A stretch of 9,841 nt of DNA from Verrucomicrobia subdivision 6 bacterium (GCA_945866245.1 CAMBGW010000029.1:1-9841), one strand, 5' to 3'. Counted from the stretch's first letter, positions 1 to 7,242 are shown. Made by a program: numbers and translations. The notes: generated from the sequence alone by a model not told the origin.

Positions 1-17
1 TTTTGCTAAGGTAGGTC

Positions 18-395
18 ATGCTTCGAACATTTCTTTGCGGTAAAATTCACCGAGCCACGGTGACCGATGGATCTCCTGATTACGAGGGTAGCTTAGGGGT
101 CTCTGTCGACTTGATTGAGGCCGCAGGCCTGCGAGTAGGTGAAAAAATCCTGGTCGGGGTAATCAACACTGGGGCACGGTTCGAGACCTACCTAATTCCC
201 GCTCCTGCGGGCAAAGGCGCGATTGTTCTGAATGGAGCCACAGCTCATCTCGGCAAAAAAGGGGATCTACTCACCATCATGGCCTTCGCCCAACTCACGC
301 CCGATGAAATCAAAACTCACCGCGCCAAAGCAGTTCTTCTTGGTCCCGGTAACAAAATCGAGAAAGTCTCCGAAATCACTACTGCAAATCATTAA
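18..395 (+). CDS. panD: Aspartate 1-decarboxylase (pyruvoyl-dependent), PanD
   Basis: The protein decarboxylates L-aspartate to beta-alanine in the cytoplasm, feeding pantothenate and CoA synthesis. The 125-residue length is normal for the family. The self-cleavage site Gly24-Ser25 lies in YEGS, as in E. coli PanD; Ser25 becomes the pyruvoyl group after processing. Other family residues are in place: Lys9 and His11 in GKIHR, Arg54 and Tyr58 in ARFETY, and the NGA motif at 72-74. The ATG at 18 is preceded by a purine-rich AAGGTAGG that can act as a ribosome binding site. The gene faces the leftward formylglycine-generating-type gene; no hairpin-plus-T terminator is evident in the gap, only short repeats and a T6 run at 462-467. 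Its promoter must lie left of the window. Identification is firm; the activity is inferred from conserved residues. Confidence 0.97.
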   Translation: MLRTFLCGKIHRATVTDGSPDYEGSLGVSVDLIEAAGLRVGEKILVGVINTGARFETYLIPAPAGKGAIVLNGATAHLGKKGDLLTIMAFAQLTPDEIKTHRAKAVLLGPGNKIEKVSEITTANH

Positions 396-409
396 CCACC
401 AATCACTTC

Positions 410-484
410 TGTGGGGTCAGAGGCCCTGCAAGTCGTTGTAGATCAATATTTTGCAAGGTGGTTTTTTAATTGTGGGGTCAGAGG
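410..484. repeat. Two 14-bp direct repeats in the panD/FGE gap
   Basis: TGTGGGGTCAGAGG occurs at 410-423 and again, identical, at 471-484, a period of 61 bp. Both copies are followed by two variable bases and CTG. The second copy ends 12 nt before the stop codon of the leftward lipoprotein gene. Short GGGGTCAGA-type tracts in gaps between convergent genes are reminiscent of REP-like elements linked to Y1/RAYT transposases, but no transposase is visible here, so the origin is inferred. The 47-bp spacer contains a T6 run at 462-467. Confidence 0.6.
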
Positions 485-496
485 TGCTGGTGAATG

Positions 497-1567
497 TTAG
501 CGGTCTTTCACGCAGCGAAAGCCAAGATGGGAGGTTCCCGTGCTGATCTCCCCCTTACTTCGCGTGCCTAAAATATATCGGGCACAAAACTGGTCGGAAC
601 AGAGAAATGAACCACCTCGGTGCACCCTCTTTTTTGCACTCGGTTCCTCTGGGTCAAATCCACTGCTAGGACCCTTTGGATCACGAACTACCCCACTTTT
701 TGAATCCGTCTCATAGCTGTCTGGTCGATACCAGTCGGAGCACCACTCCCACACATTTCCAGATAAATCATATAAACCGTAGGGGTTGGCTGGATACTTT
801 CGCACGGGGGCAACTCCCTTCCAACCGTCTTCGCCGCTGTCCGTATTGGGAAACTTTCCCTGCCAAGTGTTCGCCATCCATTTCCCGCTGGGGCGAAATT
901 CATTTCCCCATGGATATGTTTCTCCCTCCTTCCCTCCCCTCGACGCCCGCTCCCACTCCGCCTCAGTCGGTAATCTTTTCCCCGCCCACTTGGCATACAC
1001 CTCCGCGTCCTCATAAGCCACATGGACCACCGGGAAAGCTCCTTTTCCCACCAGATCAGTTCCCTTGCCCAGCGGATGATTCCAACAAGCCCCGGGCAGA
1101 TAACTCCACCAAGCTGCGAAATCATCCAAAGAAACGGAGTTCTTTGGACTCCTAAAACAGACCGAGCCAGGCACCAACATCTCTTCAGGCGCCCCTGGAA
1201 AATCCTCCGCCTTAGGTTTCCGCTCCGCCACGGTTACATAACCGGTCGCCTGAATAAATTTTTGAAACTGATCATTAGTTACCTCAGTCTCATCCATCCA
1301 AAACCCATTCACCTCCACCTCGTGCGATGGCTGAGAGTCGGTAAACCCGCCCCACAATAAACTACAGGTCGGTTTCTTGGGATCGGTAGCCGCCAAAGCT
1401 TGCCGACAGGCCGACTCTCCCGGCCCTCCCATGAGAAACCTCCCCCCAGGAATCCAGACCATCCCCTCTGGCTTCTGCCCAGCGGGCTCTTCAACTCGCA
1501 ACCCTCGCTGGCAACCGCCACCGAAAATCAAGAATCCTACGAAAACGATGATGGACCAACATTTCAC
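497..1567 (-). CDS. Exported formylglycine-generating-type enzyme (SUMF1/FGE-sulfatase domain), putative lipoprotein
   Basis: This 356-residue protein belongs to the SUMF1/FGE-sulfatase family, whose true FGE members oxidise a cysteine of sulfatases to formylglycine. A hydrophobic N-terminal signal (residues 4-18) ends in GGGC with Cys19, giving a lipoprotein-like but atypical lipobox (Gly at -3). The catalytic domain runs from about MVWIPGG (36-42) to the C-terminus, with GFWMDETEVTN (88-98), HPVVHVAYEDAE-like sequence at 179-189, KRLPTEAEWE (197-206), GLYDLSGNVWEW (264-275) and LGFRC (348-352). Both FGE copper/active-site cysteines are present: Cys323 and Cys328 in GGSFLCSDQFCARY, unlike many EgtB/PvdO-like relatives. 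Extra cysteines at 54 and 68 sit in an N-terminal insertion. The start is GTG, supported by the upstream GGAAGGA; a nearby ATG at 1562 is in another frame. No sulfatase lies in the window, so the client is unknown. Confidence 0.9.
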   Translation of the reverse strand: MKCWSIIVFVGFLIFGGGCQRGLRVEEPAGQKPEGMVWIPGGRFLMGGPGESACRQALAATDPKKPTCSLLWGGFTDSQPSHEVEVNGFWMDETEVTNDQFQKFIQATGYVTVAERKPKAEDFPGAPEEMLVPGSVCFRSPKNSVSLDDFAAWWSYLPGACWNHPLGKGTDLVGKGAFPVVHVAYEDAEVYAKWAGKRLPTEAEWERASRGGKEGETYPWGNEFRPSGKWMANTWQGKFPNTDSGEDGWKGVAPVRKYPANPYGLYDLSGNVWEWCSDWYRPDSYETDSKSGVVRDPKGPSSGFDPEEPSAKKRVHRGGSFLCSDQFCARYILGTRSKGEISTGTSHLGFRCVKDR

Positions 1568-1574
1568 CCCTCCA

Positions 1575-1581
1575 TCCTTCC
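1575..1581 (-). promoter_or_regulatory. Shine-Dalgarno site fixing the GTG start of the FGE-type gene
   Basis: GGAAGGA on the minus strand (1581 to 1575) lies 7 nt before the GTG at 1567-1565, ideal spacing. A second GGAGG is too close to the GTG to serve it well. The ATG at 1562-1560 is in a different frame and does not yield the protein, so GTG is preferred. Confidence 0.6.
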
Positions 1582-1660
1582 CTCAAACAGAGGCAAGCTC
1601 CAGAAGACAATTCATAGACTCGCCATTTTGTTCATTCTGGACTACTATTTTATCTCTATC

Positions 1661-1732
1661 GGACGCTTAGCTTAGTGGTAGAGCGCCTGCTTCACACGCA
1701 GGAGGTCACTGGTTCAATCCCAGTAGCGTCCA
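1661..1732 (+). tRNA. tRNA-Val, anticodon CAC
   Basis: A full 72-nt cloverleaf folds by eye. The acceptor GGACGCT (1661-1667) pairs perfectly with AGCGTCC (1725-1731), followed by discriminator A1732. The D arm has GCTT paired with GAGC. The anticodon stem CCTGC/GCAGG encloses loop TTCACAC with anticodon CAC at 1693-1695, reading valine GTG codons. The T stem ACTGG/CCAGT encloses TTCAATC. CCA is not encoded and must be added after transcription. The 93-bp region to the left is shared with the divergent FGE-type gene; TACTAT at 1643-1648 is a possible -10 box, without a convincing -35. The gene converges on pckG with 8 bp between them. Confidence 0.96.
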
Positions 1733-1740
1733 AAGCACTT

Positions 1741-3537
1741 TTATAATCGAGCCACCAGTAGCTCTCTTTGATAAATCATCTCTTTGGGCAGCTCATGATA
1801 CAGCTTCAAGAAAAGCTCGTTCTGCAATACGAGTTCATTCCGCCACTCCTCCGGATCGATCTTCATCATTTCATCGAAACGCTCTCGGGTCATTTCCTCC
1901 ATTCCCTTTAAATTCATGTCGTCAAATCGGGGCACCCAACCAATCGACTTCTCCCGGGCATCCTTCTGTCCGTGACATCGCCCAATAATCCACTCCAAAA
2001 CCCTCATGTTCTCCCCAAAACCAGGCCAGCAGAACCTCCCTGCCCCATCTTTTCGAAACCAGTTCACATGAAAGATCCGGGGAAGAATCTCGATATGTCG
2101 CCTCATCTCCATCCAGTGATCGAAATATTGCCCCATGTTGTACCCGCAAAAGGGAAGCATCGCCATTGGGTCCCGCCGAACTTGTCCGACCGATCCCACT
2201 GCGGCCGCCGTTGTCTCCGACCCCATCGACGCCCCAACAAACACTCCATGGAACCAGCTAAAGGCCTGAAAAACCAAAGGCATGGTGGTCGCCCTTCGTC
2301 CTCCGAAGATAATCGCACTGATCGGCACACCCTGAGGATCATCCGCCTCCACCGCAAGTGCCGGATTATTCTTCATCGGAGAAGTAAAACGGCTGTTCGG
2401 GTGAGCTGCTTTTTCCCCGCTCCTCGGATCCCATGGCTTTCCTTTCCAATCAATCAGGTCGGCGGGCGGCGGATTATCTTTTCCCTCCCACCAGACATCT
2501 CCATCCGGAGTACGGGCCACATTGGTGAAAATCGTATCCCGGGCGATCGTCTTCATGGCGTTCGGGTTTGATTTTAGATTCGTCCCTGGAGCGACTCCGA
2601 AATATCCGTTTTCAGGATTAATCGCATGCAGTCGTCCATCCGGTGCAGGCTTCATCCATGCGATATCATCCCCGATGGTCGTAATCTTCCACCCCTTGTA
2701 GGAATGGGGAGGAATCATCATGGCAAAGTTAGTCTTTCCGCAAGCCGAAGGAAAAGCGGCAGCCACATACGTTTTCCGGCCTTCCGGGTCTTGCACACAC
2801 AAGACCAGCATGTGTTCAGCCAACCAGCCTTCATCGCGCCCCAAATAAGAGGCGATCCTGAGTGCCAAGCACTTTTTCCCCAAAAGAGCATTTCCACCAT
2901 ATCCTGAGCCCACAGAGATAATTTCATTCTCCTCCGGGAAATGAGAGATGAAACGACGCTCCGGATTACAATCGAGAACAGTATGGGTCCCACGGTTGAA
3001 ATCCTCGGAATTGCCCAGATGATCCCAAGCCACCTTCCCCATTCGCGCCATAATCCGCATGTTCAGCACCACGTAAATCGAATCAGTCAGCTCCACTCCA
3101 ACCTTAGAAAGCCGAGAACCTGACGGCCCCATCAAATAGGGAATGACAAACAGAGTCCGTCCCTTCATCGAACCCTGGAGGAGAGCTTGGAGTTTCTGGC
3201 GCATGGCTTTCGGCTCCATCCAGTTGTTCGTCGGACCCGCCTCCTTCTGTCGCCGAGTACAGATGTAGGTGCACTGCTCTACCCGAGCCACGTCGTTCGG
3301 GTTGGAGTGATGATAGTGACACCCCGGCCATTTCTTTTGATCCAAGGGAATCAGCACCCCCTGCTTCACCGCTTGCTCCATCAAATAGGCCTTTTCCTCT
3401 TCCGACCCGTCGCACCAAAATATATTCTCTGGCTGGACAAGGTCTGCTGTCTTTTGGATCCAATCCAGAACGAATGGATTGTTGGGCTGAAGTTTCCCCA
3501 ACTTGCCTTGGCTAGAAATGGCCTGAAGGGGATTCAT
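1741..3537 (-). CDS. pckG: Phosphoenolpyruvate carboxykinase (GTP)
   Basis: The enzyme converts oxaloacetate and GTP to PEP, CO2 and GDP, the entry step of gluconeogenesis, in the cytoplasm with Mn2+ and Mg2+. The 598-residue length fits the GTP-dependent family and differs from the shorter, unrelated-looking ATP-dependent PckA. Visible hallmarks are GYGGNALLGKKC (212-223), the P-loop-like AFPSACGKTN (261-270) with the family's reactive Cys266, the metal-binding TTIGDDIAW (286-294), and an Arg85 in the ARVEQCTYICT segment. The ATG at 3537 lies 21 nt after the stop of the small FeoB-associated gene; no Shine-Dalgarno site or terminator is apparent in that gap, so it could be the last gene of the feo transcript or have a promoter inside feoB. 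It ends 8 bp from the convergent tRNA-Val gene. Confidence 0.97.
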   Translation of the reverse strand: MNPLQAISSQGKLGKLQPNNPFVLDWIQKTADLVQPENIFWCDGSEEEKAYLMEQAVKQGVLIPLDQKKWPGCHYHHSNPNDVARVEQCTYICTRRQKEAGPTNNWMEPKAMRQKLQALLQGSMKGRTLFVIPYLMGPSGSRLSKVGVELTDSIYVVLNMRIMARMGKVAWDHLGNSEDFNRGTHTVLDCNPERRFISHFPEENEIISVGSGYGGNALLGKKCLALRIASYLGRDEGWLAEHMLVLCVQDPEGRKTYVAAAFPSACGKTNFAMMIPPHSYKGWKITTIGDDIAWMKPAPDGRLHAINPENGYFGVAPGTNLKSNPNAMKTIARDTIFTNVARTPDGDVWWEGKDNPPPADLIDWKGKPWDPRSGEKAAHPNSRFTSPMKNNPALAVEADDPQGVPISAIIFGGRRATTMPLVFQAFSWFHGVFVGASMGSETTAAAVGSVGQVRRDPMAMLPFCGYNMGQYFDHWMEMRRHIEILPRIFHVNWFRKDGAGRFCWPGFGENMRVLEWIIGRCHGQKDAREKSIGWVPRFDDMNLKGMEEMTRERFDEMMKIDPEEWRNELVLQNELFLKLYHELPKEMIYQRELLVARL

Positions 3538-3558
3538 AGAATTAGAATATTCGCGAGC

Positions 3559-3690
3559 TTAGGATGAGGAGGAACATTTTCCACAACCTGTTCCCTTGCC
3601 TCCACCCTTCCCGAAAAACTTGATGAGGAGATAAATCAATGCCGCAAAAACGAATCCGCCCACAAGGAGGCTCTGCCAGTTTGCTGTCAT
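3559..3690 (-). CDS. FeoB-associated Cys-rich membrane protein (43 residues)
   Basis: A short reading frame immediately follows feoB: its ATG begins 1 nt after the feoB TAA (TAAGATG), implying translational coupling. The 43-residue product starts MTANWQSLLVGG, has one membrane segment at about 8-25 (LLVGGFVFAALIYLLIKF), then a Gly/Lys-rich linker and a C-terminal CGKC (Cys36, Cys39) followed by four serines. This layout, with a short N-terminus, single helix, basic Gly-rich stretch and C-terminal cysteine pair, matches the family annotated as FeoB-associated Cys-rich membrane proteins. The precise function of that family is not settled; a role in metal handling or assembly at the FeoB pore is an inference from context. 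Its size makes it easy to overlook. Confidence 0.85.
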   Translation of the reverse strand: MTANWQSLLVGGFVFAALIYLLIKFFGKGGGKGTGCGKCSSSS

Positions 3691-3691
3691 C

Positions 3692-5740
3692 TTAAAAGCC
3701 TAAGGCATGCCCGACGATTTGCACCATCCATGCGGCAAAGTAGGCCAGCCCAGTCATGTAGAGCATCATAAATGCCGGCCATCCCCATCCGCCCGTTTCC
3801 CTCTTGGCCACCGCGACGGTGCTGAGGCACTGCAACGCATAAACATAAAACACCAAAAGCGAGAGACAGGTCAAAGGACTATAAATGATTATTCCATCCG
3901 GCCAAGCTGCCCCGCGCATCGCTGCGACCAGTCCGCCCTCCTCACCACCCACATGATAGACAATCGACATCGTGCTAACAAAAACCTCTCTCGCCGCAAG
4001 GGAGGCCACCAAACCAATGCCTATCCTCCAGTCAAAACCCAGTGGCCGAATCACCGGCTCCATCCAATGCCCCAATTGCCCGGCATAGCTTCCCGCCAAA
4101 TTAATCGATTCATCCTCCGAACTCTTCGGAAAACTCGAAACAAACCAAAGAAGTATAGAAAGAGCCAAAATGACCGTCCCTGCCCTTCGGAGGAATATCA
4201 GGGCCCGCTCCCACATCCGTAGTGCCACCGTTTGAAATGCGGGACAACGATAAGGCGGAAGCTCAAGGATTAAGGGAGGAGAACCTCCCCCCAACATTTT
4301 CTTGCGAAAGATCCAGGCCAGAAAGAAAGCGGTGCCCGTCCCCAACGCATACAAACCCAGCAGGGCGACTGCCTTTCCCCAAACAGGAACAAGAGCCACG
4401 GGCACAGCCGCTGCAATCAGCGTGGTGTAGACAGGAATACGGGCCGAGCAGCTCATTAACGGCGCGATGAGAATCGTCGTTAATCTGTCTTTCGGATCTT
4501 CAACCGTCCGAGTTGCCATGATTCCGGGAATGGCACAGGCGTAGGAGCTAAGCAGGGGGATGAACGATTTCCCGCTCAACCCCACCCGGTGCATCACCCG
4601 ATCTAAAAGAAAAGCGGCCCTCGCTAAATAGCCTGAATCCTCCAGCAACCCTAAAAAGAAAAAGAGAATTAGAATTTGCGGTAAAAAGATAACCACACCC
4701 CCAACCCCAGCCAAAATCCCATTAACGAAAAGCTCCCGAAGTATTCCCGCAGGCATCTGACTTTCCAGCAGTTGCCCAGCCCAAGTAAAACCGCTATCGA
4801 TCCACTCCATGGGGTAGGAGGCAATCGAAAATATGGAGACAAAAAGGGAAACCATCATGGCGGCGAGAACACCCCAGCCAGCCACAGGATGCAGAACAAT
4901 CGCATCGATCCAATCGGTCCAACTGGCCACTCGTGTTCCGCCAATCATGCCAGCCTCCCCTAAAACATTTCGCACATATTCATACCGCGCATGCACCACG
5001 GCTGCTGACCAGTCATAGGCCTCTTTTCGAAATCTTTCTCGCCACGCTTGTGCGAGTTTTCGTGCCCCCTCTGGACCAACATCAGATCCAGCAAGAAGCT
5101 CGAGCGCTTTTCCCTCAGCCCGCCCCTCTGCCGGCAGGGAATCACGCCACGCTGCCGCAATCTGCCCCACGGCCACCGCCAGGGGAGGCGGCATGGTCCA
5201 CTGTCGCGGACCGGGATGAAGAAGCGTTTGCCCCAAAGCGGCTCGTAATTCCACTAATCCTTTACCTCGGTGGGCTTGCGTGGGGATGAAGGGAATGCCG
5301 AGCTTTTCGCTCAGCTCCTGGGGTCGGAGTCGTACCCCCCTACTCTCTGCCATATCGACCATATTCAGGGCTACTAAGACAGGCACGCCTAGCTCCATCA
5401 CCTGGGTCACAAGGAAAAGATTTCGCTCTAAATTGCTCGCGTCCACCACACAAAGGATCCCATCGGGGCGAGGCACCCCGGGCGATTCCCCTCGCAAAAC
5501 TTGCAGGGCAATTTTCTCATCCGGCGACTGGGGCAAAAGGCTATACATACCAGGTAGGTCGATCAGCTCGATTGCTTCCCCGTGCAAAGTAAATGCCGTT
5601 CCTGTTCTTTTCTCGACCGTCACTCCTGGGTAATTTCCGACCCGCTGCCTAAGACCGGTGAGTGCGTTAAAAAGAGTGCTCTTACCAGCGTTCGGATTGC
5701 CGATCACCGCCACCCAGCGTTTCACCCCATCCTGCTTCAT
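3692..5740 (-). CDS. feoB: Ferrous iron transporter FeoB
   Basis: FeoB is the inner-membrane Fe(II) permease with an N-terminal G domain. Of 682 residues, 1-170 form the GTPase: G1 GNPNAGKS (14-21), G2 region GNYPGVTVE (35-43), G3 DLPG (61-64) and G4 NMVD (126-129). A linker leads to a membrane domain from about 285 with many hydrophobic helices. The two Gate regions carry the family cysteines: SYACAIPGIMATRT (399-412) and SCSARIPVY (430-438); AAREVF at 582-587 is also typical. The protein is slightly shorter than E. coli FeoB but complete, ending in a hydrophobic segment without a C-terminal cytosolic cysteine domain; that feature is instead present in the separate small gene that follows. 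feoA lies 36 nt upstream. No clear Shine-Dalgarno site precedes the ATG. Confidence 0.97.
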   Translation of the reverse strand: MKQDGVKRWVAVIGNPNAGKSTLFNALTGLRQRVGNYPGVTVEKRTGTAFTLHGEAIELIDLPGMYSLLPQSPDEKIALQVLRGESPGVPRPDGILCVVDASNLERNLFLVTQVMELGVPVLVALNMVDMAESRGVRLRPQELSEKLGIPFIPTQAHRGKGLVELRAALGQTLLHPGPRQWTMPPPLAVAVGQIAAAWRDSLPAEGRAEGKALELLAGSDVGPEGARKLAQAWRERFRKEAYDWSAAVVHARYEYVRNVLGEAGMIGGTRVASWTDWIDAIVLHPVAGWGVLAAMMVSLFVSIFSIASYPMEWIDSGFTWAGQLLESQMPAGILRELFVNGILAGVGGVVIFLPQILILFFFLGLLEDSGYLARAAFLLDRVMHRVGLSGKSFIPLLSSYACAIPGIMATRTVEDPKDRLTTILIAPLMSCSARIPVYTTLIAAAVPVALVPVWGKAVALLGLYALGTGTAFFLAWIFRKKMLGGGSPPLILELPPYRCPAFQTVALRMWERALIFLRRAGTVILALSILLWFVSSFPKSSEDESINLAGSYAGQLGHWMEPVIRPLGFDWRIGIGLVASLAAREVFVSTMSIVYHVGGEEGGLVAAMRGAAWPDGIIIYSPLTCLSLLVFYVYALQCLSTVAVAKRETGGWGWPAFMMLYMTGLAYFAAWMVQIVGHALGF

Positions 5741-5776
5741 CGGTAAGACGGGGCCAACCCCCCGTATTGAAAATCC

Positions 5777-6040
5777 CTAGGACCTGCCGTCCACATGCTC
5801 GACTAAAATCTGCTTGGCTAAGCGAGCGCTCAGGGCCACCCGAGTTCCGCACACCCAACAAACAAGATCCGCACCACCACGAATTTTTGTGACGAGAGCA
5901 TTCTCACAAAACCCCATCTCCCGCAACCTTTGGCACGTTTGCGGAGGGCACTCTAAACGGCTCACCCGAACCTCTGTCCCCGCCCCTACCTGTGTCAGGT
6001 CTAAGCTGTACCCTTCTCCCGCTACATCTTGGGTCTCCAC
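5777..6040 (-). CDS. feoA: FeoA family protein, cysteine-rich
   Basis: This 87-residue SH3-like protein is the usual cytosolic partner of FeoB and sits just upstream of it. The FeoA pattern is visible in RVSRLECPPQTCQRLREMGF (25-44), followed by the strand-rich half ending in TRVALSARLAKQILVEHV (66-83). It has five cysteines (31, 36, 45, 61, 64), including a CWVC pair at 61-64; E. coli FeoA is not cysteine-rich in this way, so metal or redox binding is possible but inferred. The frame has a GTG start at 6040, preceded by AGGGGCAG roughly 10 nt away, and no better in-frame ATG upstream. The 102-bp gap to the preceding operon would hold the feo promoter. Confidence 0.92.
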   Translation of the reverse strand: METQDVAGEGYSLDLTQVGAGTEVRVSRLECPPQTCQRLREMGFCENALVTKIRGGADLVCWVCGTRVALSARLAKQILVEHVDGRS

Positions 6041-6092
6041 TGGGTAAATCTGCCCCTTTTGAGACTGAGTTGCAAGTAATCCGCTCCCTCAA

Positions 6093-6111
6093 CCTAGGGG
6101 TCATACCCTAA
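6093..6111 (-). promoter_or_regulatory. Candidate iron-regulator palindrome upstream of feoA
   Basis: On the minus strand, TTAGGGTATGACCCCTAGG lies about 53 nt before the feoA GTG. The arms TAGGG and CCCTA pair perfectly around 6 nt. One half, TTAGGGTA, matches 7 of 8 positions of the DtxR/IdeR half-site TTAGGTTA as I remember the consensus; the other half fits only if shifted by one base. It could be an operator for feoABX, or a small chance palindrome. No clear -10/-35 pair was found around it. Confidence 0.25.
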
Positions 6112-6142
6112 TCTAGTTTTCAGGCAGGGATGAAAAAGAGAC

Positions 6143-6562
6143 TCAAGCGTACCAGCGATATAACATCAGATAAACCAGGACCCCAGTAACCGAAACGTAC
6201 ATCCAGACGGGCCATACCCAAGGCGTCAGCCTCTTATGTTTTTCAAATTGCCCCGTCGCGGCAAACCAGACCACCGCCAAAATAAAGGGCAAGTTCACCA
6301 CAGCCAGAATGGTGTGAGGTATCAAAATAAAGAAATAGAGAGAACGCACCCAACCCTGCATGGGAAACAGCTTGGGCCCCACGGTAAACTTATGCAGAAG
6401 ATAGGAGGCGAGAAAAACGGTCGAGACGCAAAATGCCGTCGTCATAATCTTTCGATGAGCCTCTTTATTTCCCCGCTTAATCTGAATCCATCCCGCCAAA
6501 AGCAGTAGCGCGGTTGTCCCATTCAGACAGGCGTTCAGCAGCGGTAAATCCTGAAAAGTCAT
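6143..6562 (-). CDS. DUF420 / CtaM-like integral membrane protein
   Basis: A 139-residue membrane protein with four hydrophobic segments (about 7-25, 41-57, 75-101, 115-135). It fits the DUF420 family (PF04238), which includes B. subtilis YozB and S. aureus CtaM, a factor needed for aa3-type oxidase maturation. Histidines spread through the protein, His36 (AHRKIM), His57, His83 (IPHTILA) and His109 (KHKRLTPWVWPVWMYVSVTG, 108-127), are the likely conserved metal or haem ligands of the family. The ATG at 6562 overlaps the SCO1 stop as ATGA, which argues for this start. The open frame extends 82 codons further upstream, but that stretch is the shadow of SCO1. Role inferred: assembly of a haem-copper oxidase together with SCO1. 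Confidence 0.88.
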   Translation of the reverse strand: MTFQDLPLLNACLNGTTALLLLAGWIQIKRGNKEAHRKIMTTAFCVSTVFLASYLLHKFTVGPKLFPMQGWVRSLYFFILIPHTILAVVNLPFILAVVWFAATGQFEKHKRLTPWVWPVWMYVSVTGVLVYLMLYRWYA

Positions 6563-7242
6563 TTTTTCTTCTCCTCTTCCCGCAAAAGAGATCCGATATC
6601 TGGCAAAACACGGGCCAAAAGATCCGCATCGGTTCCGTTGTAGTAAGCCCGCACCTGACCCCGACCATCCACCAGTGCCACCTTCGTGCTGTGGAGCATT
6701 TTCCCAGCCTGGGCAATCGATTCGGGAGGGTTTTCTTCCACCGCCAGCTTCATTCCCTCTCGAGCCAAGCGATAGATCTCCTTCATCGATCCCGTGAGAA
6801 ACCACCAATTTTTTCCCGCACTATACTGCTCCGCATATTGACGGAGCCGCTCGGGAGTATCGGTCTGCGGATCTACCGTAATGGAGACAATTCGCACTTT
6901 TCCTTTCGTTCTACGTACCGCTTGCGCTACCTCAGCCATCCGACTCGTCAAAATCGGACAAGGGCCGGGACAGGTACTAAAGAAAAAATCGGCCACCCAA
7001 ATTTCTCCCCGCAAATCGGCTAAGGTCTTGGTCTGACCGTCTCTCTCCGTAAGTTGAAAATCGGAAATTTGGCCGAGAACGGGCAATACTTGAAAATCCT
7101 GTCTCTCTGCTGAAATCCAGATTTCACGAACGCCAGCGGCAATGACTGCAATCAGTCCAGCAACCAGCAGAGCCCAAATTGCGGCGGTTAGGTTTCGGTT
7201 GGCGGGACGCGGACCCGGTCGAACCGGTACTTCAGGGGTCAC
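6559..7242 (-). CDS. SCO1/SenC family copper chaperone, membrane-anchored
   Basis: SCO proteins deliver copper to, or keep reduced, the CuA site of cytochrome c oxidase, acting outside the cytoplasmic membrane. The 227-residue product has a Pro/Arg-rich N-terminus, a single anchor helix (about 18-38) and a thioredoxin-like domain. Copper ligands are present: CPGPC gives Cys91 and Cys95 (CxxxC), and His184 lies in MLHSTKVALVD (182-192). VSITVDPQTDTPERL (119-133) is another SCO signature. I chose the GTG at 7242 because it overlaps the permease stop as GTGA and because 60 further upstream codons in frame only mirror the permease gene. Its own TGA overlaps the start of the DUF420 gene, so three genes are translationally chained. 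The oxidase subunits are not in the window. Confidence 0.93.
   Translation of the reverse strand: MTPEVPVRPGPRPANRNLTAAIWALLVAGLIAVIAAGVREIWISAERQDFQVLPVLGQISDFQLTERDGQTKTLADLRGEIWVADFFFSTCPGPCPILTSRMAEVAQAVRRTKGKVRIVSITVDPQTDTPERLRQYAEQYSAGKNWWFLTGSMKEIYRLAREGMKLAVEENPPESIAQAGKMLHSTKVALVDGRGQVRAYYNGTDADLLARVLPDIGSLLREEEKKK

Noticed and set aside
428..467. Terminator after panD ending in T6
   Set aside because: Only a 4-bp GCAA/TTGC pairing precedes the T run, too weak to call.
1972..2571. Long rightward open frame (199 codons) inside pckG, and similar ones inside feoB (3707-4222) and the FGE-type gene (676-1155)
   Set aside because: They lie wholly antisense to well-identified genes, have Pro/Arg/His-rich low-sense translations and no recognisable domain.
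6061..6081. Possible Fur box upstream of feoA
   Set aside because: The stretch starts GAGACTGA and ends GTAATC, but its inverted symmetry is poor and it matches the Fur consensus only partly.
6563..6808. 82-codon N-terminal extension of the DUF420 frame
   Set aside because: It overlaps SCO1 in another frame and shows no family similarity; the ATGA overlap supports the start at 6562.
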